NCBI GenBank assembly: GCA_001600415.1
Contig: BCJX01000013.1
Location: 384,753 to 448,752, forward strand
Length of the DNA: 64,000 bases
From: Pascua guehoae
Lineage: Eukaryota; Basidiomycota; Tremellomycetes; Trichosporonales; Trichosporonaceae
Direction: 5' to 3'
Of this stretch, positions 27,578 through 37,724 are shown in pieces. The notes beneath the pieces are model-generated. The model made no database searches. It was not told the DNA's origin and saw only the letters and a list, made by a program, of their open reading frames with translations. The position numbers were made by a program, and so were the translations under genes. The number at the start of each line of letters is the position of its first letter. Within the stretch, counting starts at the first letter, position 1.

Positions 27578-27706
27578 TTCTCCGCCAGGGAGTCGAACCC
27601 TGCTCTATCGCGATCTCCAGCTGTGCTCGAGCTGCTGGGGTGGCTGCTCGACGTCGCCGGGCCCTCTGTTGAGAGGCGATTATACTAACCGATATACTAG
27701 CGAAGA
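27578..27706 (-). tRNA. tRNA-Glu(CUC): tRNA-Glu(CUC), copy 2, with 57-nt intron
   Basis: The mature sequence is identical to the copy at 27211-27336, with the same acceptor, D, anticodon (CTC) and T arms and the same trailing TTTTT. The intron is 57 nt and differs in its middle while keeping both ends. The matching flanks (about 20-30 bp each side, such as 'ccac(g/a)tcgaccacg') show the pair arose by local direct duplication. Confidence 0.92.
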
Positions 27707-29104
27707 CTGCTGATTACCCGTCTGCCGTGATGCCCGAGTCGGCGAGGGACGCAGGAGCGACATCGGTGGAGCTTGGCTTGCCGTCTTCGCCCGCAGTTTG
27801 TCAGGGGAGATTGGATAGAATGCAATGACCAACAGTGTGGGTGGCAATGACAAGGCCTGGGTGTCGGGGCTTGTCATTGCCAGCCTTGTCATTGTCATCC
27901 ACATCAGATGGCCATCACTTCTATCCCATCTCCCCTTGTCAAACTCGCAGTCGCTCCGGGTGTTTAAGTGTATACATCCCTGCTGCACGTTGCAACTCCC
28001 TCTGGTTCTTCCCGTGTGTGTTTTCTCTGGGCCCACAACCACCCAACCCACATCTTCATTGCTGATACCTGCATCTCCATTGCATGCCTGAATGTACGCT
28101 GCATTTCCACATACCTGTGTGTACCTCCGTGTCTCTGATACTTGTCTTCTCGCCCAGGGTTTCATCCCCAGCTCGATTCGCTGGGACAGAGGCTCGCGTG
28201 GGTCGGCACGTCTTCCAACATGGCCAAATCGTCACAATAACTGCAAGCGGATGCAAGACACGCCGTCCGAGTCACCACAGGCCAGCCCCTGCGACGAGAT
28301 TTTTAGCAACCCCAAATTTTGCAGAGGCTATTGCTGCAATTATTTGCCGCCACTGCTGCCCCAACCTACTTTGGGATCGTCTCTATTTCCTTCACTACCT
28401 AGGACTGTTGTGCCGCGCAGCTCGCCACACTGTTGAAAGTGGTACGGCGACTCTCGAGAAGATATGGACGGACTGAGATACTTAACAGGCGGCAGCCCAC
28501 TTTGAGAACCTTGGAAAGCGTAGGCATGGTGGGCTTACTGGAGCTTGCTGGGGCAGTGTGTCATGAAGGGCGCGCTTGCCTACTTTGTCAACGGTAGTGT
28601 GCAATGAAGGGCTTGCCTGCCCGTCTACTGCACGGTGTACCATGAAATGCATCTAGTGCAGGGATGAGGTGGCGCGCCCTTGGGCCTGACCCAGGATGTT
28701 GGTAGGCGCAGAGATTCAGTTGTAGGGTAGTAAGCGCTGGGGAATGTGATAGCGTTGTTCAATGATAAGGGCGGCGATAAATCGGGTGAGGTTGTCTGCG
28801 CTGCGCTGCTGCCCAAAGCCACACAGAGGATGTTGTCAGTGATCCCGGGGCAATGTTGGGTGGCAGATGCTGGTACGCTGACGTTGCAGGTGACTACGAG
28901 CACCCCGAGTTGGACTATGATCCAAAGCACACCCATTACCAAGTACAGATCTACCATCTCTGGAAGAGCTCGTTCATTCACGTTGTACTCTGGGTGCAAC
29001 CAAAGTTTGGCGATACTGATACAATTATGCATGGTACTATGTATGCAACTCGTACAAAATGCTGTGTTGTTGCGTGCGGGTGCCATTTGTGCTACTTTTG
29101 TTGC
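27707..29104. other. Intergenic region upstream of tRNA-Glu copy 2 and downstream of the amino-acid transporter
   Basis: About 1.4 kb. Open frames reach at most 161 codons and have no recognisable motif. At 28560-28650 a phrase 'gtgtgtcatgaagggcgcgcttgcctac' recurs in altered form ('gtgtgcaatgaagggcttgcctgcc'), an imperfect 40-45 bp tandem repeat. Confidence 0.4.
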
Positions 29105-30766
29105 TCAAGACCTGTTCTCGTAGCCAACGAGGGTGCCGTTTGGCCAGCGCGTGTTCGAGTTGTCGCTGCACGACCAGGGCGAGTTGTCGTTGTGCTTTGA
29201 GACCTCGATGAGCTCCTCGACGGCGCCGTAGAGGCCACCGATGGTGATGAAGGCGGCAGCGGCAATGACAAAGGTGGCAAAGACAGCCTGGAGCTTCTTC
29301 TTCATCGAGGCCATGCGCCACTCTTCCTTGAAGAGCTGGACGCGGGTGCCCTGGAAGTCGCCCTCTTCGCGGCGGTAGAGGTGGAAGTGGTCGTAGAACC
29401 ACATGCAGGCGTAGGGCCACATGCAGATGGTGGGGCAGAGGAGGGCGCCGATAAAGTCGATAAGGGCGCCAAAGACGGGGATGGCCGAGGCGATAATGTA
29501 GGCGATGAGGACCGAGCCGGCGGTGCACGAGAGCCAAGTGATCCAGTGGATGGGAGTGCTGTGGGCAAGGTGGCGGGTGCCGCGGAGGATGCGGACAAAG
29601 ATGAACTTTGCAGCCATGTGCGCGTAGATGCAGAGAGTGACGAGGAGGGCGGGGATGGCAATGCCGTAGCAGACGCGCTTCATCGTGAGACCGGCCGAGC
29701 CGAGAGCGGGGACAGCGACCCACTGACCGACGTAGCCGTACACGACAGCGCCAATGACACAGTAGAGGGTGGTGACAAAGCCCTGCGAGATGAGGAGCGA
29801 CTTTGTGTACTGCCTGGGGTCACGCATCTCGGAGATGATGCCGAAGTAAGTGGGCGTCGCGGCCGCGGCAAAAACGGTCGCGGACACGGCGTTCATGGCA
29901 ATCGCAAAGGTGGTGGTGGGGTTGCCGGCGATGCGGACCGTCAGGTCGAAAGGTCCGTCCTGGGGAGCCATGGCGGGGCGGTCGGTAACGCCACAGGCGA
30001 TCGTGAGGGTGACGATGGAAGAGACAATGGAGATAACACCGATCCAGCCGAGCCACGAGATGGAGCCCAGAGTACGGATGGAGGCGAGGAGGAAGCCACA
30101 GACGGCCGCGACGGCAAAGAAGACGGCCGTGCACGTGGCGTGGAGCGAGACGGCGTTGAGCGAGGTGGCGACACCGACAATGGCAGAGCCCGCAACGAAG
30201 ATCATGTACAGGCAGAAGCAGATGCCCATAAACTCCTGTCCGAAACGTCCCCACATCTGGCCGCCGGCGTCGGCAATGCCGTACACGGCTGGGTGACGGA
30301 GCTTGAACGTGCCAATCTGGTAGTCGGCCCCTAGGTTAAGTCAGCCATTTGAACTGTTGGGACACTTGACGACGCCAACCACCCCTTCGTGGCGCTGCGG
30401 CAGTCACCGCCGCACGAGCGGTGGGCATCCGTCATCTCCGCAAGGCGCCGCCACAGCCACACACGCAACCAATCGGCAGTTAAAAAACTCACAAGTGATA
30501 ATAATGTTGACAACGATGATAATGATAATACCAGGCACCATGCCGAGCTTGTCCAGGACGCTGGGAATGGAGAGTACACCGAGACCGACGTTGGCCTTTG
30601 TCATGAGCACACAACTTCCCATCCAGCCGACGTTGCGGTAGTTGGGGCCGTCCTCGCCGACTTCACCAAAGACGGCGTCCTGGACGCCCTGGCCTTCGGC
30701 GCCGACGACCTCGACATCGTATGAGTCACCCTTGCGGGCCTTCTCGGGATCGTAGGCGGTCGCCAT
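29105..30766 (-). CDS. Amino-acid transporter, AAAP family (fungal N-system/MTR-like)
   Basis: Two exons (30493-30766 and 29105-30330) join in phase to 499 residues. The acidic N-terminus leads into NYRNVGWMGSCVLMTKANVGLGVLSIP, read here as YRNVGWMGSCVLMTKA and GLGVLSIPS, the diagnostic first helix of fungal AAAP carriers. About eleven helices follow, including AIVGVATSLNAVSLHATC, GWIGVISIVSSIVTLTIAC and IISEMRDPRQYTKSLLIS, a conserved 'exxdP.df.ksl' loop. The C-terminus ends in a W-S-C-S-D segment with N-x-T/S sites. It probably imports neutral or aromatic amino acids across the plasma membrane with protons; specificity cannot be read. A GA/CT tract (30792-30806) lies about 25-40 bp upstream of the ATG. 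Confidence 0.9.
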
Positions 30767-33700
30767 GGTGGAGAAGAGAGGGTGGTAGAGGAGAGAGAGA
30801 GAGAGAGTGGAGGTTGAGTAGAGTCGCGAGCTCAGCTCGTCGAGGGTAAAGGAGAGGAGGGGTTGGTAGTGTGGGGTCGAGGGGGTTAGTTGTAGCAGAG
30901 ATGGGGGGAGCGAGATGGAGGGGCAGTGAGCCCTCTTTTAAAGGCCTGTTCGACTTGCTTGACACCTCCCACACCTGTCGTGCGTTGCGGGGCCAACCAT
31001 CGGCCATGTCATACTCCGGGGCATCCAATCCGGCTCGACAGTAGGCGCCGAAGGGGCAGGAGAGCCACTCCGTTCTGTCGCCCCCACCGGCGAGGGTATG
31101 AGGGTAAAGCAAAGCAAGTGGCCGTGTTGGGTGTAAGGGGCCAGCCGCCAAAAGTGCCACAACAAGACAAACTCCTGTAAAAGTTGTCCCAGTCAGAAAA
31201 TGACCCTGAGTGCCACTTGTCCCTGGCATGCCGAGTGGCATGTGTAAAACGGATCATGCTGCCGCATCTCTAGGTACAGCCTCTGCGGCTTCTCTTTGGT
31301 TCATTTCTTTTTGTTTACGTTAGCACTTTGAAAGACAGGCACGAAACCCTGCCCTCGTGAACAGCTAAGCGAAGCCTCCGACGCTTCCAATAGGCCGCCA
31401 AGCAGACTTGATGGACCAATTTAGACAGGGCTTGCTCGCTCGGGGAAAGACGTCAGACCCTCTGTGCAGGCATTAATCGCTTGCACGACGCTCGTATGAC
31501 AAGCCAGCTAGATTGTCGCTTATTGCAGGGGCTCTTTGCCCTGCAGGCTGCCCAGCAGTACACCGGCCACGGGAGCGGCCCCTGGTGCCAGCTAATCGCG
31601 CCCCTCAGCTTGCTACTGCGTGCCAAGACGATGTTATAGGCTGCCTTGTGAGCACTCGCAGCCAGTAGTCTCTGCAGTAGGAAAAGGGGTCCGTAGTGTG
31701 CACCCCAAGTCTCACAGTGCTGCGCTGTGTGATAAGATGTGCTCTGCAAAGCCTGTCTGCACAACTGGGACTGAAGCCAAAAAAATGGCTTGACAAACAA
31801 AACGTCAAAAAAAAAACGTCGTACTCGCTACCTCCAACTCTCAGCCAACGACAGCCACTGCCGAGTCCCGGCCGGATCGCTGGGTTAATTTGGGCCCAGA
31901 AACGATCAGCAGCCGTGCACTAGAGTGCAAGTGCACCAGCCGAGATCGGTTGGCGTCGATGTGTGTCACTCGAAGTAGTACTGGCGCCACAGATGCAAGG
32001 ACAGGTGAGGCAGCAGGAGCAAATCACACTTCAGGGCGTCAACCGTGGGGTCCAGGGGACGAGCTAGGGGGGGCAGACGCAGGCCCATGTGATCCATGTG
32101 TGCCGGCGTATGCCGCAAAGGGTGCGGCGCCGTGGGGACCACCCGGGCCCCGCCGGGGCAGGGTGCTTGAGTCCTAGATCGCAAAGAGAGAGAGTATGCG
32201 ATCTGCATACGAGGATGCGATGCGATGGAGAACCGAGAGAACGAGTGTTTGTGGTTGTGGTACAAGTACAGGCCGAGGTCCGGTGGGCGCTTAGTGGCCC
32301 CAGCTTTGGACGGTTATCGTTATTGCCAGATCGCGTTTCTGTTCCACCGTCTGTCTCAGAAGCACAGCTAGCAGCAGCTCTTGGGCCATGGGGGGTAAAC
32401 TAGCCGCTCGCTTGCCGCTCACTCTGGAGATAATGGAACATCTCGGAAATCAGACCGAGATAGTGTGGATTTTGCGGTTTATTCCACCGCCCCTGCCCAC
32501 CCTCGCTTGTTAGTGTGGGGGAGAAGCACTGCGGAGACAGGATACTGTCAAGCCACGCCTGCCACTGGACGCGACAGACGTGTTCAGGACGTGATTTTCC
32601 ACCAATACTACTGTACACACAGGACGGAGAATACAGTTAGTATAGGACATGGCAAGCTTAGCATTCCTGCACGACAGGACCCGAATGAAGGTTGACACCG
32701 AATCGGATCGCGCATCACTGTCCCGGGTCGGCATCCTCACAGTCATTTCACCCAAAGCCACATCTCGTCCCCCTGGGATGCTACAGTGCGATGCTGTCCC
32801 ATCGCAAGTGTGATGCTGTCCAATCGCAGGCGCGATGGCGTCCCATCGCAGGCGTTATGCTATCCCATCGCACCAGGATGGGTAAGCGACGTGTCCATTG
32901 GACGCGATAACCGATGTGGCCATTCCAACTAGCGGCCAGTGCCCTCCCCTCGCACCGCAGAATGTTCCGCCCTAGGTCGCCGGCACCGGAACATCCAAAG
33001 TGAAGGGCTAGTCTCCGCGGTGCCCAACCAGCTCGCCGTTACTCTGCTTGGGTGCGTTCCCCAAGGGTGCTTTCGGCCAGCTTGGGCAGGGAGGAAGCTC
33101 GCCTGAGGGGAAAATGCATCGGCGTCCCCAACGAGAGGTTGCAACTCGCCCTCTTCAAGGTTTGAGATAACAGCAAGCTTGCGGTGCCTCTCTTTTGGCT
33201 CATCACTGACACTCTTGGTTACCGAAGGAGGCTGTGCCTGAGCCGGCTTGTGTCGGACTGACGGAGGTGTAGGGCCGGGCATGCGGTTCAACTGTACAGC
33301 CTTGATGAAAGTTCACAGAAAGGGTGAGAGAACAGTCGTGTCCTGGCGCAAGTGATCGAGCCGACCCCGTTTCACAAAAATCCTCCTTGTTTCAAGCCTA
33401 TACGCTCTCGACGTGTATGCAGACGTATACCAACATCCAGCTAGCGTTAGCGGCCCCCGGGTCCACCGGAGTGTGGGCACTGACATGTGACAGTTTAAGC
33501 ACGTGCCCGGGGCGACATTCCCAAACGCGGGCTAGGATTGAAGGGGTACGGCCAGTGCGGACGGGTCGCCCGGTTCAGAGGGGCGACGCTCATCGTCGCT
33601 TCGCCGTCGGCGCTTCGGGCTGCTTCGGGACTTCGGTGTCTTTTCTTGGTGCAGCCGAGGTATGGTATTGTGGCCCAAGCACGATAGGGGGTGTGCGGTA

Positions 33701-34869
33701 GGGACCTCGGAGAAGATGCAAAGGCAGTTGTTCCGAGACGGCAAGCACGGCAATCAACGGGGGAGCACCTGAAGCCCTTGGAGAGCCTGGTGTTCCCTGC
33801 CGACACGGAGCGGTTGGTCAGCCGTTACGCCCGACACAGCAATGGTTGATGCTTTAAAGGTGCTCGAGCTGGAGAACGTTGGGGAACGCGTTCACCAGCC
33901 ACTGATAAATCGTTCTCAATACCCGGGTGGTGTTCCTTTGGCCTATGGGGTGCGAATCACATATACCCCCTGCGCCCATTCGCTTCGCCTTCCATGCACC
34001 ACTCGAAGACGATCAGGTCATCAGGTTCCCTTGTGCTGTGCCTGTCCTTGTGCTTACTGAGGTCATAGGCTGGGGCCATCAATGACAGACTCGGACGACA
34101 GTATCGCCCATCTGCGTATTAGCACTCGCACGTTCTCGTTCACAAGGTCTCTTTCGAACGTTGGGTCGGCCTGAAGAGGAATGGATAGTCTGGATAATTG
34201 TGTGGGTTAACACCAACGACCGCGGCGCGGTGCGAATGTATGGTGGTGCGCGGGTCAGCCTCTGACACGTGCAGGCACTACTGTACATTTGTATGCCCTT
34301 GAGAAACACACAAGGGCGTCTCGTGGCGGGATGATCCGGCCCTCGTGTATTTCTCGACCCGACGAGAAACGCATTACAACATGGAGACCTCGTCAAATGT
34401 GGCACAACGCGACACGGCTCCACACACCCTGCCACTCAGAGTGGTGATACAGGTTGCATTGGTGGGACAAGGACGTATCATCGGGGCCCGATGAGACGCA
34501 AAAGGCACTAAAGTCGAAGTGCTTGTGACTACCTTGCGACTGCTCTACCTGGCTAGGGGAGTGTCTCTTTCAATCAGACTGGGACCCGACAACATGGCAT
34601 AAAAGATGGACGAGACGTCCATTGTGGTGTAGGGGTGTGGGGCCTTGGGCCTCACATGCAGCTCACGTTGTCGCATGGACGCTCGAGTTGTGTCTGCACT
34701 CGAATCACCATGGCTCTTTGCAGCACTTGGCCGGTATCCAGTGACTCAAGCCGAGCCGACCTACCCCATACGATCTGCTCCGTACTCGGCCGAAGGCATC
34801 AAAGCGCAATAATGCATGGATCGAGCACACGGCCTCGGCGTTCCCCCCCGCACAACTCGGCAACTAAAT
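30767..34869. other. 4.1-kb region without a recognisable gene
   Basis: Stops are frequent in all frames, more so than in the flanking coding regions. The longest candidates (120 codons at 32929-33291 minus; 103 codons at 33495-33806 minus) are proline/arginine-rich and lack motifs. Structured or low-complexity items include a 22-bp tandem repeat (32790-32877), an A10 run near 31808, and GC-rich stretches at 33520-33660. The first 200 bp are the transporter promoter. Confidence 0.4.
32790..32877. repeat. 22-bp tandem repeat, four imperfect units
   Basis: Four units begin at 32790, 32812, 32834 and 32856, with consensus gatgctgtcccatcgcaggc(g/t)(t/c). Each holds the palindrome-like core 'cccatcgca'. 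The repeat is in a gene-poor region and has no coding frame. Confidence 0.85.
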
Positions 34870-36168
34870 CTAGACCTCCTTGGTATACGTCGCGCCACCC
34901 ATTTCCCTGTCGAATGCGACCTGCTTGCTCAAGCCGGCCATCTCAAACACCTCGCGGAGGCCACCGCCCTGTTGGTCCTTGAGGAATCCGGTGCTCTTGA
35001 GTTCGTCGGCCGCCTGAGAGTACGCATTGAACGCGGCCATGAGGGCAAAGATGGGCCAGATGACGAGTTTGTACCCCATCCGCTGTGCCTCTTTGGCGTC
35101 GACGAGCGGCGTCACGCCCCCGTTGACCATGTTTAGCAGACACGGGGTTGGCGCCTGGTGTCAGTCGCAGGCAACCGGCGGGGCGGGCGGGTGGGGGACA
35201 GCACGAGAATTGTACTCACAAGAGCCTTGACAGACTTCTCCATCTGTTCCTTTGTTGTCATGCCCTCGAGGAACACCATGTCTGCACCCGCGGCGACGGC
35301 CTTTTTCAGCCGGTCGACGGCGGCGTCAAACCCGAGGCTCTGAAGCGCGTCCGTCCGCGCGATAATCACAATGTCACCCACGCGCCGCCGCGCCGCGTCG
35401 GCCGCACGGATACGCGCCAGGAACGTCTCTTCGTCCACGAGCTCCTTGCCGCCCAGGTGCCCGCAGCGTTTGGCAATGACTTGGTCCTCGAGGTGGACGC
35501 CTGCCACCCCACCGAGAATGTACCGCTCAATCTGGGTTGTATCAGTATGTGCACTCGGCAGCCTGGGGGGGCGGGGGTTTACGCACCGTTCGCGCCACCA
35601 TGACTGGCCCGCCGAAGCCCGTATCGGCGTCGGCGATCACGGGAACACTCCGGTCCAGGCCCGCGAGCATCGTGGCATTGCGCACCATGTCGTCGGCGGT
35701 CGTGAGGCCGAGATCTGGCTGGCCGAGCGTGGACACTGCCGTTCCCGCACCGGTCTGTCTGTCAGCTTTCGGGCTCAGAGACGCTAAACTCTCAATGGCG
35801 CGGTCGCGGCGACGGTGGCAACACCAGCCCCAGAGCCCCCAGGTGAGAACGGGGGTCGTGGACCAGACAAAGTGACTCATCAAGGTGATGGAGACGTCGG
35901 CGAGTCGGGCCAGCGGAATTCTGAGCTTGAAGGGGCGACGCCCTCACCCAGCCTTGACATCCTTGAGTCTTTCCCCACGCCCCCCCCCCGCCCCCCTTCC
36001 CCTGAGCCCCACGAGCGGTGAAGTGACCACCAGACTCACCATATACAACGTGTCAAACCCTTTACTCAGGCAGATACGCGCCCCGAGGCCATCGTAGACG
36101 CCGGGCGAGACAATCGTCTTGCCCTCCTCGGCGAGCATCTCTCGGAGCTTGGCGGCGGCGCTGGGCAT
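34870..36168 (-). CDS. Isocitrate lyase/PEP mutase superfamily enzyme (methylisocitrate lyase-like)
   Basis: Four exons (36040-36168, 35587-35754, 35220-35531, 34870-35154) join in phase to 297 residues, typical for the short lyases. It keeps the superfamily signatures: SPGVYDGLGARI near the N-terminus, DADTGFGG (Mg2+-binding aspartates), EDQV and the catalytic-loop motif KRCGHLGGKELV. Then come 'ARTDA' and 'VFLEGM' on successive barrel strands, and 'NMVNGG.TP' near the end. The Cys in KRCGH points to C-C bond cleavage (methylisocitrate lyase, dimethylmalate lyase or oxaloacetate hydrolase type) rather than phosphonate chemistry. No mitochondrial leader is obvious. Intron 1 is long (285 nt) and holds a C-rich run, against 55 and 65 nt for the others. 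Confidence 0.88.
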
Positions 36169-37724
36169 TGTGTAACTGCAGGTTATGTCGATGGATGTGG
36201 TGGTGGCAACGTTGACACTGTGAGAAGTTGACAATATGAATCATAAAGACGCAAATGCCGGCGGTCCATCGATAGGAGTCAGCGGCGACACCCGCTACCT
36301 AGAGTTGAGCGGTCATGTGGGTGAGGATGATGATGACATGAGAACCACTTATCTAATTATCAGACTCGGACCAGACGCAGAAGCGGCGACAGCCGATGCC
36401 GAATTCCGCGGCATCCAGGTCTCACCATCCAGTCAGCACTGCGGCAGCGTCGGTTTACGCGCATATCAGCATGTCAGTCGTATGTGCGTAAGGCGGACCA
36501 GGCATGCCAGGCAGGTGGGGGGCGGGGGGGAACATTGCGGTTTCAGGTGTCACCCAGTACTCTGGTCAGCGCCCACAGCGTATCCACTCACCGCCTGCCG
36601 CTCTTGCCACCTGCCGCACCTGCCATCGGCTTCGGCCGCGTCCTGCAGCTCGCCGGGCCCAGCCAGAGTCGACCCGATCACAAGTCGGCGGATGATATCC
36701 AACGCACAGGGCCGCATGGTGACAGCAGCAGTGTGAAGGACATGTGGATACACGCCCCGACGCAAATCCCCAAATCACCCAGCTCCACCCGCCAGCCACT
36801 CGGCGCCCCAGCTACAGGCCGCGGGGTGGCCGGCAGTAGCACCCACAGAGAACCTCAAGATCAAGCGCATCTTGGCCGCCGGTGTGGGGGGGTGTGTGTG
36901 TACCGTATTTATCTCCTGTCCACACACACTGATGGTCGGAATGTCTGCAGACGGACCAGGCTGTGTTGAAAGTGGGGTCTTCTGTCTGTCTTGGTTTGGT
37001 TCTTGTCTGGTACTATCCTGGTACTATCACTTGCAGTGTCATACGCCTTGTCTTCCGTTGACACATACATTAAGAATGTCGACGTCCATACCCAGACTCC
37101 CGTCGGCCAATGGGACAAGCCGCTGTTGCTAGTCTTCAGCCAACATCGAGTTGTCCGAAACCACATATTGAGCTGTGTAACGACCATGTCTGGCTCTACA
37201 TACTCTCGACATTGGGGGTCCCCAGTCGTGTGAGAGGTACATTGGAATCTTGCCCGTTGTCTGTGGTGCCCCGGCCGAGGTCCCGATATAGTAGCGCCAA
37301 GATTATGCAGAATTATGTGATCCGCCATCTGTCACGCACCCGCTGCCTCAATCTCCCCCCTCCCGCGCTCTTCATCGCCCACTTATCATGCCAAGTTTCG
37401 CAGCGTGTTCTAAATCGGGACGTGGACGTTGGCCGAGCCCGAAAGCGGGAGATGGCCGTCGATACCCATGTTCATGCCGTCGGCTATCTCTTCACAGCTC
37501 CTGCTCGTGGTCGTCTTCCCATGCTAGTACCCAGTGCTCGTCGCGGTGGGAAAGATGGTTGGGCTGGCACGCTTTCTCAATTTCCAGTGGACATAAGACG
37601 CGGTGCATGTGTCTGAATCAAAAGACGCCGTTTGCTGCTTCACTCTATCGACACTGGTCACGCTCGCTGCGTTTGCCCTACTCGCACACTGTCTACGCTC
37701 ACTACGCACGCTCGCACACTGACG
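36169..37724. promoter_or_regulatory. Divergent intergenic region between the lyase and sugar porter genes
   Basis: 1.56 kb separates the two divergent starts. A 166-codon plus-strand frame at 36236-36736 has no domain and is probably chance. The first ~100 bp are the lyase promoter; pyrimidine-rich sequence at 37630-37720 ('cgctcactacgcacgctcgcacactgacg') precedes the porter ATG. Confidence 0.4.

Noticed and set aside
32929..33291. 120-codon minus-strand frame rich in Pro/Lys
   Set aside because: Looks protein-like for about 50 residues but has no family pattern, no upstream exon and no partner copy in the window.
36236..36736. 166-codon frame between the lyase and sugar porter
   Set aside because: No motif, and the composition drifts to Cys/His/Pro-rich noise after the first 60 codons.
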